Numbered from the stretch's first letter, positions 25,848-36,424 are shown. The stretch is 64,000 nucleotides of DNA from an uncultured Pseudomonadota bacterium (GCA_949295025.1 CASFJK010000004.1:21004-85003), one strand, 5' to 3'. Translations and numbers: made by a program. The notes: generated by a model from the letters alone, not told the origin.

Positions 25848-28800
25848 TTATTTCTTTTTAGCGGAAAATTGTTCATATTCCGGTTTGCCACGTGTCCATT
25901 CATACGTTTTTTCACGCATGGTTTGGAATAATACGTACAATAATGGAATAACAATCAAACCGGCTGCTGTACCAACTAACATTCCGTAAAATACCGGAAC
26001 ACCAATGGCTACACGGCTGGCAGCACCGGCGCCCGTTGCCACAATCATCGGCCATACACCCAAAATGAAGGTGAAGGCTGTCATTAATACGGCACGGAAA
26101 CGTTCTTTGGTACCAACCATGGCAGCTTTAACGATACTTGAGCCGCGTTCTCTTTCTTCTTTAGAGAACTCAACAATCAAAATAGCGTTTTTACTAGCCA
26201 AACCGACCAGCAAAATCAAACCTAACTGTGCGTAAATGCTCAATGGAAGATTGCAGATGAAAAGTCCGGCTAAAGCTCCCAGCATAGCCACTGTTACAGA
26301 GGTTAATACAGGCAACGGAGTTGACCAGCTTTCGTATTGAGCAACCAAGAACAAGTAACCAAATGTGATGGCCAAAGCTAACAGATAGCCGATTTGACCT
26401 TGGTTAGATTTTTCTTGATAACTCATACCAGACCAGTCATAACTAAAGCCGGTTGGCAATGTTTTGGACATATTTTCAACTGCAGTCATAGCTTGACCGG
26501 TACTAACCGAATCGTTTTGTACGGCGGTGATTGTTGCACTCGGGTATTGGTTATAACGAGTTACAACGCGCGGAGACAAAATTTTGGTCAGTTTTACCAA
26601 AGAACCTAACGGTACCATCTGTCCGGTTGTGCTTTGAACATAAAGATCTTTGATGCTTTCAATATCTTTACGGTTAGCCCAATCGGCTTGAATGATAACT
26701 TGGTTAACTTGAGTACCAAAGTTAACGTCATTGATGTAGCTTGAGCCAAGATAGTTTTGCAAGGTTGAGAAAATGTTTCCGACTGGAACTTTCATGGCTT
26801 CGGCTTTTTCACGGTTAATATCTACGTAGATATTCGGCGTTTTTGCTGTGTAAGTTGTATATGCATATTGAATTTCAGGCATTTGATTCAACTTAGCAAG
26901 CATGCCTTGCAAAGCGGCATCGATTTTTTGCGGATTATCCGTATCCATGGATTGCAAACGATAATCCATACCACCACTGTTACCAAGACCCGGAATAGCA
27001 GGCATTTCAAAAAGTTGAATATCTGCTTCAGGCATACCGATGAGTTTGGAACGAATACTGTTCAAAATGTTGGTAGAATAGAGTTCCGGATCGGTACGTT
27101 CATTCCATGGTTTTAAGATGATGATACCCATACCAACGTTTTCACCACTACCACCAATCATTGATGTACCAACCACGTTCATAACGCCACTTACACCCGG
27201 TTCATTTTTCAAAATCGGGTAAATTTTATCAATGAACTTTTGGGTGCGTTCACGAGATGCACCTTCAGGAAGTTGAATGTTCATCATGATAACGCCTTGA
27301 TCTTCACTCGGAATGAATGAAGTGTGGCTGATTTTTAAGAAAGCATAGTTTCCTAAAACCAAAAGTCCAAGCAAGATGGCTACAACACCAACTTTACGAC
27401 CAATCAAAGCTACAATACCGGTATAACGGTCACGCGCAAAGTTCAAATATTTGTTGAAGATGTATAACGGACCACTGGTATAAGGTTTTAACGGTCTTAA
27501 CAAGGTTGCACACAAAGCGGGTGACAATGTTAAAGCGTTAACAGAAGAGAAAAATACGGCGGTAGAAATAGCAACAGCAAATTGTTGATAAATTCTACCG
27601 GTAATACCACCCATGAAGCCTACCGGTACAAAGATGGCCAACAGCACGAGGGTGGTTGCAATAACGGCGCCGGATACTTGTTCCATAGCTTTGATAGTTG
27701 CTTCTTTCGGGGTGAGACCTTCGTTTTCCATCAAATACAAAACACGTTCAACCACCACAATCGCATCATCCACAACCAGACCGATTGCCAGTACCAAACC
27801 AAACAATGTTAACATGTTGATGCTGTATCCTAAGGCGGACATAACGGCAAAGGTTGCAAACAATGATACCGGAATGGTTAAAGAAGGCACCAAAGTAGCA
27901 CGCCAGTCTTGTAAGAAAAGGTAGCAAACACCAATTACAAGAGCAAAGGTTAAGATAAGGGTGAAGACCACTTCTTCAATAGATGCACTAATATAGTTGG
28001 TAGCATCATAACCAATGAGGTAGGTTAAGTCATCGGGGAAGAAGGTTGCCAATCTTGCCAATTCTTTTTTGACACCATCCATAGTTTCCAATGCGTTTGC
28101 ACCAGACAACAGGTTCATGGCAATGGTAACGGACGGAGCATTGTTGAATTGAGATGTGATGCTATAGCTTTCTTGTCCGATTTCAACACGGGCAATATCT
28201 TTTAAATAGACCAAGCCGCCTTGTTCTGCGGTTCTGACAACAATGTTTTCAAAGTCTTTAACCTCATTCAAACGACCTTGGGTCTGTAATGAATAGACCA
28301 TTTGTTGATTGCCATCACCGGGCATGGCGCCGACTTTACCTAAAGAAGGTTGATAGTTTTGGCTTTCAATGGCTGCGGTGATTGTATCAAGCGGCAAGTT
28401 CAAAGATGCAATTTTATCGGCATCCAACCAAACACGCATGGATGAAGCAGAAGCGTAAATGTTTACTTCGCCCACACCGTTAACACGGCTTAAGCTGTTT
28501 TTAATGTTGTTTTCAACATAGTCACTCAGTTGTTGGGTGTTAAAGGTTCTGTTCGGTGACAAAATCGTAATAAAGCCCAACATATCGGAAGAACGACGTT
28601 TTACGGTCAAACCTTGACGTGTTACATCTGATGGCAATTTTGATGTGGCTTGTTGAATACGGTTTTGTACTTTAACTTGAGCCATATCGGGGTCAACACC
28701 AACCTTGAAGGTAACGGTTAAGGAGTAACGAGAATCTTCAGATGATGAACTCATGTATAACATGTCTTCAACGCCGTTGATTTCTTCTTCCAACGGAATA

Positions 28801-28988
28801 CCGACGGTTTTAGCGATAACTTCTGCACTTGCACCCGGATATGAAGCTGAAACCACAACCTCAGGCGGGGTGATTTCCGGATACAAAGAAATTGGTAATG
28901 AAAAGACCGCAATGGCGCCGGCCAAGGTCAAAACGATGGAAATTACCATCGCAAAACGAGGTCTTTCAATGAATATTCTGGAAAACAT
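25848..28988 (-). CDS. RND multidrug efflux pump, HAE1 (AcrB-type) permease
   Basis: A 1046-residue inner-membrane proton antiporter of the AcrB/MexB class, at full length. It starts with the typical [15 protein letters not shown]. The proton-relay Asp pair is in [12 protein letters not shown] in the fourth membrane helix, and the two porter halves each include a docking loop. The family motif [10 protein letters not shown] and the C-terminal half motif [13 protein letters not shown] are present. With its adaptor and an outer-membrane channel encoded elsewhere it exports hydrophobic toxins. It follows the adaptor gene by three bases. Confidence 0.95.
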   Translation of the reverse strand: MFSRIFIERPRFAMVISIVLTLAGAIAVFSLPISLYPEITPPEVVVSASYPGASAEVIAKTVGIPLEEEINGVEDMLYMSSSSEDSRYSLTVTFKVGVDPDMAQVKVQNRIQQATSKLPSDVTRQGLTVKRRSSDMLGFITILSPNRTFNTQQLSDYVENNIKNSLSRVNGVGEVNIYASASSMRVWLDADKIASLNLPLDTITAAIESQNYQPSLGKVGAMPGDGNQQMVYSLQTQGRLNEVKDFENIVVRTAEQGGLVYLKDIARVEIGQESYSITSQFNNAPSVTIAMNLLSGANALETMDGVKKELARLATFFPDDLTYLIGYDATNYISASIEEVVFTLILTFALVIGVCYLFLQDWRATLVPSLTIPVSLFATFAVMSALGYSINMLTLFGLVLAIGLVVDDAIVVVERVLYLMENEGLTPKEATIKAMEQVSGAVIATTLVLLAIFVPVGFMGGITGRIYQQFAVAISTAVFFSSVNALTLSPALCATLLRPLKPYTSGPLYIFNKYLNFARDRYTGIVALIGRKVGVVAILLGLLVLGNYAFLKISHTSFIPSEDQGVIMMNIQLPEGASRERTQKFIDKIYPILKNEPGVSGVMNVVGTSMIGGSGENVGMGIIILKPWNERTDPELYSTNILNSIRSKLIGMPEADIQLFEMPAIPGLGNSGGMDYRLQSMDTDNPQKIDAALQGMLAKLNQMPEIQYAYTTYTAKTPNIYVDINREKAEAMKVPVGNIFSTLQNYLGSSYINDVNFGTQVNQVIIQADWANRKDIESIKDLYVQSTTGQMVPLGSLVKLTKILSPRVVTRYNQYPSATITAVQNDSVSTGQAMTAVENMSKTLPTGFSYDWSGMSYQEKSNQGQIGYLLALAITFGYLFLVAQYESWSTPLPVLTSVTVAMLGALAGLFICNLPLSIYAQLGLILLVGLASKNAILIVEFSKEERERGSSIVKAAMVGTKERFRAVLMTAFTFILGVWPMIVATGAGAASRVAIGVPVFYGMLVGTAAGLIVIPLLYVLFQTMREKTYEWTRGKPEYEQFSAKKK

Positions 28989-28991
28989 TTG

Positions 28992-30152
28992 TTATTTTGC
29001 CTCCACGGTTTCCGTAACAAGTTGAGCTTTTACTTCTTGTCCGTTTTTGACTTTTTGCAAACCTTGAATGATGACTTTGTCTTCAGGTTTCAAGCCTTCT
29101 AGAACAATTTGATAATCTTCAACCGGATCACCTAAAACAACGCGGCGTTGTTCAGCAATATTATCTTCGGTGACGACAACAACGTAGTTACCATTTTCAT
29201 CTTGAGCTAAAGCAGCTTGCGGAACCAAAACGGCCATTTGAGCTGTTTTGTCGCTGATATTGATGTCAACATAGTTGCCCGGAATTAACAAATTGTTTTT
29301 GTTTTCATATTCGGTATAAATATTGATTGTTGCCGAAGATGAATCAATTTCGTTGCTGCTGAATGATGCCAATAAAGGCTCACTGATGGTTTTGCCGTTT
29401 GGCAAAACAAGTTCGGTGCGCATATCTTGGTTACCATCGTTGCGCATACGGGCATTCAAAACATCTTTATCTGTTACGGAAAAGGCAACTCTGATAGGGC
29501 TGACTTGAACAATACGAGCCAAGTTGTCACTGGAGGAGGTGACGTAGTTGCCTTCGGTAATGTTTGCTTTGCCAATATAGCCCGTAAACGGAGCTTTAAT
29601 TTCGGTATAATCCAAATCAATTTTTGCTAACTCTAAGTTTGCCTCTGCTTGAGCAACGGCAGCTTTAGCTTGCAAATAGTTGCTTTCAGAAGTATCTAAG
29701 GTTGCTTTTGAAGCATAGTTTTGTTTGCTCAAAGATTTTTGACGTTTGTAATCTCTTTCGGTTTTAACCAAATTTGCTTTGGCACTGTCTAATTCGGCTT
29801 GGCGTAACTCTACGTTAGCGAGATAGCGTTTTTGTTCAATGATAAACAAAATGTCACCTTCGTTAACCAGGCTACCTTCTTTAAACAAAACTTTTTCAAC
29901 ATAACCGGTAATTTGCGGTTTGAGATCAACACTTTTGATGGCTTCAACACGACCGATATAGCTTCTTTTGGGAGAAACATCTGCGGTTTTAACTTGTTGA
30001 GTTAAAACGTAGGGTGTTCCGCCGCCCATACCAGCCATTCCGCCCATTTGTGGGGTTAAGCGTGCTTTTAAATACCAACCGGCTGCAACGCATAGAACCA
30101 TGATCAAAACTTTTCTAATAATTGTGCTTTTTTTGATTTTTGTAACTTGCAT
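28992..30152 (-). CDS. RND efflux periplasmic adaptor subunit (AcrA-type)
   Basis: A 386-residue membrane-fusion protein. It has an N-terminal membrane helix or signal (about 12-30), a biotinyl-lipoyl half motif in VDLKPQITGYVEKVLFKEGSLV, a helical hairpin (about 110-175, coiled coil), a second lipoyl half IKAPFTGYIGKANITEGNYV, and beta-barrel and membrane-proximal domains. It bridges the permease to an outer-membrane channel. A Gly/Met-rich linker (MGGMAGMGGG) follows the membrane helix. It lies between the TetR gene and the permease with 3-4-base gaps. Confidence 0.93.
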   Translation of the reverse strand: MQVTKIKKSTIIRKVLIMVLCVAAGWYLKARLTPQMGGMAGMGGGTPYVLTQQVKTADVSPKRSYIGRVEAIKSVDLKPQITGYVEKVLFKEGSLVNEGDILFIIEQKRYLANVELRQAELDSAKANLVKTERDYKRQKSLSKQNYASKATLDTSESNYLQAKAAVAQAEANLELAKIDLDYTEIKAPFTGYIGKANITEGNYVTSSSDNLARIVQVSPIRVAFSVTDKDVLNARMRNDGNQDMRTELVLPNGKTISEPLLASFSSNEIDSSSATINIYTEYENKNNLLIPGNYVDINISDKTAQMAVLVPQAALAQDENGNYVVVVTEDNIAEQRRVVLGDPVEDYQIVLEGLKPEDKVIIQGLQKVKNGQEVKAQLVTETVEAK

Positions 30153-30156
30153 TTTA

Positions 30157-30777
30157 TTACTTTCCTCCTAGAATTGCTTTGCTAATCAGGTTATCAAACC
30201 CTAAGTCAACAAAGGCAATAAAATCCATGTCGGTCGAGTGAGTTATCTCTTGACCAATTGCGCCTTTCCAAAAACATATAAATATTTCAGAGATAAGGTT
30301 TACATTTACACTAGCGCTTATTTCTTCACTTTTTTGTAAGTTTGTCAATGTTTCTTTTAACAATTTGAATGGTAAATCAAGAATGTCATCCAAGCTGTGT
30401 TTGACTTTTTTGTAAATGGTTTCTGACCATTCCATTTGATAAAGAGCAAAGAACATAAACTGGTTGAGCTGTGCATTGTCTTTTATCAATTTTGCCATGC
30501 AGATAAAATATTTCTTTAGGTCTTCTACCGTCTTTACCTGCGGAACTTCTTTTTTTAAGTGATTTTCTATACGAATGATAACTTCTCTTATCAGAGCAAT
30601 CAATAAATCTGGTTTGTTGCGAAAATGCCAATAAACAGCGCCTTTGGTAAAGTTGATGTGTTTTGCAATTTCATCAAAAGTGGTTTTGGAATAGCCTTTT
30701 TCACAAAATAAATCAAGCGCAGCCAAAAGAATGGCTTGGCGGGTTTGTTCTGCTTCTTCTTTTGTTCTTCTAGCCAT
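30157..30777 (-). CDS. TetR/AcrR-family repressor of the efflux operon
   Basis: A 206-residue regulator. The N-terminal helix-turn-helix is clear (FDEIAKHINFTKGAVYWHFRNKPDLL), and a TetR-type ligand-binding domain follows. The start at ATG 30777 is preceded by GAGGAA; an upstream in-frame extension is not used. It is the first gene of the efflux operon and codirectional with it, unlike the divergent acrR-acrAB arrangement in E. coli. A palindrome in its promoter region is a likely binding site, which gives autoregulation of the whole operon. Confidence 0.9.
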   Translation of the reverse strand: MARRTKEEAEQTRQAILLAALDLFCEKGYSKTTFDEIAKHINFTKGAVYWHFRNKPDLLIALIREVIIRIENHLKKEVPQVKTVEDLKKYFICMAKLIKDNAQLNQFMFFALYQMEWSETIYKKVKHSLDDILDLPFKLLKETLTNLQKSEEISASVNVNLISEIFICFWKGAIGQEITHSTDMDFIAFVDLGFDNLISKAILGGK

Positions 30778-30794
30778 AGTTTCCTCATTAAAGC

Positions 30795-30823
30795 AAATAT
30801 ACATTTTCGGATGTATGTATATT
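30795..30823. promoter_or_regulatory. Probable TetR/AcrR operator
   Basis: An inverted repeat, ATACAT-6 bases-ATGTAT with extra AT symmetry outside, lies 20-45 bases before the regulator start. On the minus strand the site reads TACATACATCCGAAAATGTA. It closely resembles the E. coli AcrR operator half-sites TACATACAT and ATGTATGTA. Assignment is by eye and by its position upstream of a TetR-family gene. Confidence 0.5.
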
Positions 30824-30950
30824 GACTTTCACAAAAAAATCAAGTGCTTTTTTATTTTTTTATTCAAATTTTTGATTGCTTTGTCTTCAATATAGTGATA
30901 TATATCAAGAGGTTAAAAAAAGTATTAATTTATTAATTTTTTTTATAATT

Positions 30951-32495
30951 ATGAAACGAATTTCAAATTCTGATTTGCTAGAGGGCCTGACTTGCCCGTA
31001 TGAAGAAGTGAAAGAAGCCTATATCATTTTTGCTTTGCAAAAGTGGCTGACATCTCGAAATTATGGCCCGAAGGTTTGGAAACAAGTTAAAGACCTTCAA
31101 GAATTTTTACCATCAGACTTACGCGAATATCTTCAAAGTAAAACCGAAACCTTTTTACCCAAAGTGATTGCCAAAACTAAGGGAATAGATTTTACGAAGG
31201 TTAAATTGGTTACAGACTTTCAGTGGTGGCCGACTTTACCTGATGATTTCTCGTATCGGGCTGCTTATGCGGCACTTATCAACTTAGATACATATCCTAA
31301 TGCCGGTTATAAACAACAGCCCAAAGATGTGTTGGTTGATCAGTTGCAGGAACAGCTGTTAGAGGTTAAAAAAATTTATGATTGGGAACATTGGTTTTCT
31401 GATTTGGGCATTTCTCGTTCAACGCTGCAAGCTTTTAAACTGTGGTTAGAAAAACAAGAAAAAGAAAGTGACCAGAGTTTTGATGTGGTGCAAGTTTTAT
31501 GTGAAATAGCCAAAACCAAGCCTCAATTTGCACAAGAGATATTTGATATTTCCTTGTATCTCATCGGTAATTTCAGAGAGTATATGAATACGGCCGTGAA
31601 ATGTTTGGATAGATTTTGTTTGGACTATCCAAAGTTTCGCCAACCTTTGGCTAATTTTTTGCTCAAAAATTTTGACCGCTATTTGTGGAAATTGGAGCCG
31701 TTTGATCATCGCACAGCTTTGCCTTATTATAAGGCGTTGATGGAACATTTGACGCAAGATTATTTGAGTTTTTCTATCTCTTGGAAAATGAAAATCGTGC
31801 AGAAAATGCTTAAGAAAACCGATGAAAGAGGCTGTATTCTATGCGTGATTGATCATCTTAAATATATTTATGATTATCAACCGGAAAATGTTGATGAGGC
31901 ATATTTAAAGGTGATTAAATCCGCATTAAAAAAGAATGAAATTTCAGCCGATTTTGTCTTGGATGTTGTGAAAACCTTTGCTGAAAATTTGCTCTTCGGC
32001 CGCAAAAATTGGTGGAAAAATTTTGCACATGATCCGTTGGCTTGGCAAAAGACTATGGCGATGGTTTATTCTTCTGCCAAATTATCAGATAGATATTTGG
32101 CAAATGCCTATTTTTCTTTGGTTTGGATGAATAAGGAAAATCCGATGTTGTTTGCTGATTTTGAAAAATTGGCCTCTTCTCTTTTGAACAAAAAGTGGGA
32201 GATTTCGGGACAAAAAATTGGAGACTTTTTTGATGTCTTTGACGATATGGCTTATGATGAAAAAACGGCACAATATATTCAGCGCGGCTTTTTGAAATTG
32301 TTGCAGCTTGCTGAGGATAAGCAAATTCTCTCCTTGTATGTTTTGAAAGATTGCTTGCCTGACTGCGCTTGCGTTTTTGATTGTGCAGAACTTTCTGAAA
32401 AAGTTAATGAACTTGAGGCCAAAGAGGAAGAAAAACGTAAACAAGAGCAGCAAGATTGGAAAGAAATTGACCGCTTGCTCTCTAAGCTTCAATAG
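30951..32495 (+). CDS. Hypothetical helical protein (514 aa)
   Basis: I do not recognise this family. The protein is soluble, rich in Trp, Lys and Leu, and reads as a long series of helices, possibly an alpha-solenoid. There is no signal peptide or membrane helix. The C-terminus is a charged coiled coil (EKVNELEAKEEEKRKQEQQDW). Three Cys cluster near residue 480 (DCLPDCACVFDC). The start is set at ATG 30951, since the 75 bases upstream are promoter-like and a longer TTG start has no ribosome-binding site. It stands alone between the divergent efflux operon and a terminator. Confidence 0.65.
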   Translation: MKRISNSDLLEGLTCPYEEVKEAYIIFALQKWLTSRNYGPKVWKQVKDLQEFLPSDLREYLQSKTETFLPKVIAKTKGIDFTKVKLVTDFQWWPTLPDDFSYRAAYAALINLDTYPNAGYKQQPKDVLVDQLQEQLLEVKKIYDWEHWFSDLGISRSTLQAFKLWLEKQEKESDQSFDVVQVLCEIAKTKPQFAQEIFDISLYLIGNFREYMNTAVKCLDRFCLDYPKFRQPLANFLLKNFDRYLWKLEPFDHRTALPYYKALMEHLTQDYLSFSISWKMKIVQKMLKKTDERGCILCVIDHLKYIYDYQPENVDEAYLKVIKSALKKNEISADFVLDVVKTFAENLLFGRKNWWKNFAHDPLAWQKTMAMVYSSAKLSDRYLANAYFSLVWMNKENPMLFADFEKLASSLLNKKWEISGQKIGDFFDVFDDMAYDEKTAQYIQRGFLKLLQLAEDKQILSLYVLKDCLPDCACVFDCAELSEKVNELEAKEEEKRKQEQQDWKEIDRLLSKLQ

Positions 32496-32507
32496 AAATT
32501 CGATTGT

Positions 32508-32547
32508 TAAAAAAAAGCGAGGATGAAACTCATCCCCGCTTTTTTTG
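32508..32547. terminator. Bidirectional rho-independent terminator
   Basis: AGCGAGGATGA pairs with TCATCCCCGCT around AAC, with one mismatch. An A-run lies before it and a T-run after it, so it can end both the hypothetical gene and the convergent ackA. Confidence 0.88.
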
Positions 32548-32562
32548 CGTGTTTAGAAAAGA

Positions 32563-33744
32563 TTATTTGGTCAATTCAACCGTATCTTTTGCGATTGCCA
32601 ATTCTTCGTTGGTCGGAATGACAAAAGCTCTGACTTTAGAACCCGGTTTGCTGATTTCAACGATTTCACCGCGGATTTGGTTCTTTTCTTCATCCAATTC
32701 AATACCCAAAGCAGATACTCTTTCGATAATCAATTTTCTGACCAATGCAGAGTTTTCACCAACACCGGCGGTGAAAACAAGAGCATCAACACCGCCCATA
32801 GCCATGGTGTAAGCACCGATGAATTTGGCAATGTTGTAAATGTAGCATTTCATGGCATTGATGACGGCCGGTTCACCACGATTGTATGCTGCTTCAAAAT
32901 CGCGCGAATCGCTGTAACCGGTTAAACCTGCTTTACCGGATTGACGGTTCAACATGTCGTTAACTTGGTCAACGCTCAAGCCTTGAGTTTTCATGATGTA
33001 AAGCGGAATGTAGGGGTCGATATCGCCGCAGCGGGTATCCATAACAATACCGGCAAGAGGCGTCATACCCATAGAGGTATCAATACATTCACCGTTTTTA
33101 ACAGCGGTAATGGAAGCACCGCTACCAATGTGACAGGTGATGATGCGGCTGTTTTTGCCGATGATTTTTGCAGCTTCTTCAGCAACAAATTTGTGAGAAG
33201 TACCATGTGCGCCGTAACGACGAATTTTGTATTTTTCAATTTGTTCAGTTGGCAAAGCATAAGTATAAGCTTCATAAGGCATGGTTTGGTGGAAAGCAGT
33301 GTCAAAAACAGTTACTTGTTTAACATTTGGTAATTGTTTCTTAACAGCTTTGATAACCAAAACAGCTGCCGGATTGTGCAACGGAGCCAAAGTGCCGAGC
33401 TCGGCAATTTGTTCAATCACTTCATCATTAACGAGAGTTGATTTTTTGAAGATTGAACCGCCTTGAACAATGCGGTGACCGATGGCAGAAATTTCGTTCA
33501 AATCAGAGATAACGCCATCCATCAACAATTTCATAACTTCTTTGAAAGCAACGTCATGGTTAGGCAAATCTACTTGAACTTCTTTTTTGTCGCCGTTGGC
33601 ATATTTGATGCCGACAAAAGAAGCATCACGACCGATACGTTCGGCATTACCTTTGGCAACAACTTCATAATTTTCACCATCAACATTGAAAAGTTGATAT
33701 TTCAAAGTTGAAGAACCTGCATTTAATACAAGAATTTTTTTCAT
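32563..33744 (-). CDS. ackA: Acetate kinase
   Basis: A 393-residue enzyme that makes ATP and acetate from acetyl phosphate. The N-terminal ASKHA phosphate loop VLNAGSSTLKYQLF, HRIVQGG, FDTAFHQTMP, GAHGTSHKFV, CHIGSGASITAV and the MGMTPLAGIVMDTRCGDIDP stretch are all intact. FTAGVGENS near the C-terminus closes the nucleotide site. It is downstream of pta by 20 bases. Confidence 0.97.
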   Translation of the reverse strand: MKKILVLNAGSSTLKYQLFNVDGENYEVVAKGNAERIGRDASFVGIKYANGDKKEVQVDLPNHDVAFKEVMKLLMDGVISDLNEISAIGHRIVQGGSIFKKSTLVNDEVIEQIAELGTLAPLHNPAAVLVIKAVKKQLPNVKQVTVFDTAFHQTMPYEAYTYALPTEQIEKYKIRRYGAHGTSHKFVAEEAAKIIGKNSRIITCHIGSGASITAVKNGECIDTSMGMTPLAGIVMDTRCGDIDPYIPLYIMKTQGLSVDQVNDMLNRQSGKAGLTGYSDSRDFEAAYNRGEPAVINAMKCYIYNIAKFIGAYTMAMGGVDALVFTAGVGENSALVRKLIIERVSALGIELDEEKNQIRGEIVEISKPGSKVRAFVIPTNEELAIAKDTVELTK

Positions 33745-33764
33745 ATCTTTTTCTTTCCTTAATT

Positions 33765-34769
33765 TTATTTAACAGCTTGGAGAGCGGTCATACCGATAAC
33801 ACCGACAATATCTTCGGCAAAAGCACCGCGAGACAAGTCATTAACCGGAGCATTCAAACCTTGCAAAACAGGTCCGTAAGCTTCGCAACCACCTAAGCGT
33901 TGCAACAATTTATAACCAATGTTTCCAGCTTCCAAGTTCGGGAATACCAAAACGTTTGCAGATCCTGCAACATGGCTTTCCGGAGCTTTTTTCTTTGCAA
34001 CAACGGCATCCAAAGCAGCATCGGCTTGGAGTTCGCCATCAAGTTCAATGTGCAAATCTTTAAATTCGTCTGTTTTCAAAGCTTCTTTAGCCAATTTTGT
34101 AGCTTCAACAACTTTGTCAACCAATTCACCTTTGCCGGAACCATATGTAGAATAGGTTAACATGGCAACGCGTGGTTCAAAACCAAATTTGATAGCTGAT
34201 AAAGAAGCTTCCAAAGCAATGTCAGCCAATTCTTTAGCTGTTGGGTTAATTACAACACCGCAGTCAGAGAAGACATAAGGTTTGTCGTTAGAAACCATAA
34301 CCAAGAAAGAAGAAACACCTCTGTCTTTGTGTGCAGATTTGATAATTTGCAATGCCGGACGAACCGTATCTGCCGTAGAGTGGTTGGCACCGGAGACCAT
34401 GCCGTCAGCATCGCCGGACTTAATCATCAAAGTACCAAAATAGTTTGGAATCAAAGCGGTTTTCTTAGCTTCTTCTTCGGTCATGCCTTTGGCTTTGCGC
34501 AACTCATATAACAAGTTGGTATAAGCTTCTAGTTTTGGTGATGTGGCCGGATTGATAATATCAATACCTTCAATATCCCAACCGTTTTTAGCAAAGTCGG
34601 ATTTGATTTGAACTTCATCGCCAAGCAAGATGATTTTGCAGATTTTGTCTTTATTAATTAAATGAGCTGCTTTCAAAACGCGCAAGTCTTCACCTTCCGG
34701 CAAGACAATGGTTTTGTAATGTTTTTTGGCTTGAGCCAAAACATTTTTGATAAATGTACTTTCTAACAT
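33765..34769 (-). CDS. pta: Phosphate acetyltransferase (short form)
   Basis: A 334-residue enzyme of the PTA_PTB family that converts acetyl-CoA and phosphate to acetyl phosphate. It is the short form without the DRTGG/CobQ-like N-terminal domains of E. coli Pta. Motifs include VLPEGEDLRVLKAA, DGMVSGANHSTADTVRPALQI, YSTYGSGKGELVDKV, ELQADAALD and VFPNLEAGNIGYKL. With ackA it forms the classic substrate-level phosphorylation pair for acetate fermentation. Confidence 0.96.
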   Translation of the reverse strand: MLESTFIKNVLAQAKKHYKTIVLPEGEDLRVLKAAHLINKDKICKIILLGDEVQIKSDFAKNGWDIEGIDIINPATSPKLEAYTNLLYELRKAKGMTEEEAKKTALIPNYFGTLMIKSGDADGMVSGANHSTADTVRPALQIIKSAHKDRGVSSFLVMVSNDKPYVFSDCGVVINPTAKELADIALEASLSAIKFGFEPRVAMLTYSTYGSGKGELVDKVVEATKLAKEALKTDEFKDLHIELDGELQADAALDAVVAKKKAPESHVAGSANVLVFPNLEAGNIGYKLLQRLGGCEAYGPVLQGLNAPVNDLSRGAFAEDIVGVIGMTALQAVK

Positions 34770-34929
34770 TTTTATACCTCTTTGTGATTGTGTTTTCTTT
34801 TGTTTACTATTCTGTAAAGTAAAAGTCTATTAAAAAGTATTCATTGTGTAATAAAAACTTTTGATTATTTTGCGTTTTTGTTTTAGCATGAAAGCAAATT
34901 TTTGTAATGTTGTCTTATGAGAGGAAAAA

Positions 34930-35346
34930 ATGCAAAGAACTTTATCTATTATTAAACCGGATGCCGTTGTTCGTAACATTACCGGTAAAATTAATGCCAT
35001 GATTGAAGATGCCGGTTTGCGAATCGTAGCACAGAAACGTGTTCGTCTTTCAAGAGAACAAGCTGAGGAATTTTATGCTGAACACAAAGAAAAGGCATTC
35101 TTTGAGGGGTTGGTAGAATATATGGTTTCTGCTCCGGTTGTTGTACAAGTTTTAGAGGGCGAAAACGTTATTGAAGATTATCGTAAAATTATGGGGGCAA
35201 CCAATCCGGCTATTGCTGAAGAAGGAACAATTCGCAGAACTTTCGGCGAATCCATTACACATAACAGTGTTCATGGTTCTGATAGTCCGGAAAGTGCGGC
35301 TCGTGAAGTTGCTTTCTTCTTTAATAAACTTGAAATTTTTTGCTAG
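34930..35346 (+). CDS. ndk: Nucleoside diphosphate kinase
   Basis: A 138-residue enzyme that balances NTP pools by gamma-phosphate exchange through a phosphohistidine. [14 protein letters not shown] at the start, RKIMGATNP, and the active-site His in [12 protein letters not shown] are intact. A GAGAGGA lies 5 bases before the ATG. It is followed after 9 bases by the DUF2066 gene. Confidence 0.96.
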   Translation: MQRTLSIIKPDAVVRNITGKINAMIEDAGLRIVAQKRVRLSREQAEEFYAEHKEKAFFEGLVEYMVSAPVVVQVLEGENVIEDYRKIMGATNPAIAEEGTIRRTFGESITHNSVHGSDSPESAAREVAFFFNKLEIFC

Positions 35347-35355
35347 GAGCTCCTC

Positions 35356-36417
35356 TTGTTTAATTTTAAGTCTTTTGCTTTTGGTGCTTTGATGTTTTTG
35401 GCTTTGCTTCCTGAGGCTAAAGCGCAAAGTTCTATTTATACTGTTAATGTAAATGTGGATGTGACTGATGTTAATGCTGCCGTGGCGCGAGAGAAAGCTA
35501 TGAGTTCAGCTTATCGTCAAGCATTTGATATTGTGGTTAGAAAGTTGACCACGGCTCAAGATGCCGCAAAGTTAAATGAAATGACCGATGATCAGATTAT
35601 TAACTTTGTTAAGGAAATATCCGTCGTGTCTGAAAAATCGTCAAATGTTCGCTATATAGCCACTTTGCAAGTGACCTTAAATGAAGCTATTTTGAAAGCA
35701 TATTTGCAAGAGAAAGATATTCAAACAGCAGTTGCGGATAAGTCTAAAATTGTTGTTATTCCAATTTTTAGAGAATTTGAATCTGATCGTCCGCTTCTGT
35801 GGGAAAAGCAAAATATGTGGCTGGCAGCATGGCAGCAAAAGTCGGCGCGTGAAAATTTGATAGAGATTGTTGCTATTCCCGATACACCTATCAGTCAGGC
35901 TGAAATTACAGCCGAACAAGCCCAGACTTATGATACAGCGGCTTTGCAAGAAGTGGCGCTCAATAATAACGCCAATGATGTGTATGTGGCAGATGCCGTT
36001 TTTGATGGAATTGAAGGGTTAAAAATTACATTGACTTCATTAAAATCAGAACAGGCGGCTGAAGTTATCCGAATTGCCGGAGACAGAAATATGGCAGAAT
36101 ATTTGTTGGCTCAAGGTGTGATTGAGGTTAGTAAAAAAATTGAAAACAAAATCAAAAATGCAAATATCGCACAAAGCAAAATGCAGTCTTCTATTTCAGC
36201 CATTTATAATTATGAAAAATTGTCAGATTGGATTAATGCAGAAAAACAACTGAAGTCTGTGCCGTATGTGCGCCGTGTTCAAGTTGATGCAATGGGTGCG
36301 GGAAAAGTGCAAATGCGTATAGACTTTGTCGGAAATGATGAACGTATTTGGGCTGCTCTGCGAAACAAGGGTTTTAACTTAAAGCAATATGATAATTTTT
36401 ATCTCTTAGAGTATTGA
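35356..36417 (+). CDS. Exported DUF2066-family protein
   Basis: A 353-residue protein with an N-terminal signal peptide (FAFGALMFLALLPEAKAQ, cleaved near residue 24). The mature start (VNVDVTDVNAAVAREKAMSSAYRQAF) is the DUF2066 signature. The ribosome-binding site lies within a 10-base palindrome, AGGAGCTCCT, directly before the TTG start. The function of the family is not established. It precedes a PerM-type transporter by a few bases, a pairing seen in other Alphaproteobacteria as far as I know. Confidence 0.8.
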   Translation: MFNFKSFAFGALMFLALLPEAKAQSSIYTVNVNVDVTDVNAAVAREKAMSSAYRQAFDIVVRKLTTAQDAAKLNEMTDDQIINFVKEISVVSEKSSNVRYIATLQVTLNEAILKAYLQEKDIQTAVADKSKIVVIPIFREFESDRPLLWEKQNMWLAAWQQKSARENLIEIVAIPDTPISQAEITAEQAQTYDTAALQEVALNNNANDVYVADAVFDGIEGLKITLTSLKSEQAAEVIRIAGDRNMAEYLLAQGVIEVSKKIENKIKNANIAQSKMQSSISAIYNYEKLSDWINAEKQLKSVPYVRRVQVDAMGAGKVQMRIDFVGNDERIWAALRNKGFNLKQYDNFYLLEY

Positions 36418-36424
36418 GGTTGTG

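Noticed and set aside
26005-27924. Open frames on the plus strand opposite the RND permease
   Set aside because: They are antisense shadows of a strongly supported 1046-residue gene and have no ribosome-binding sites or recognisable domains.
34770-34929. Regulatory RNA between pta and ndk
   Set aside because: The stretch is simply AT-rich with no clear stem or consensus promoter. I see nothing I can support beyond its role as a divergent promoter region.
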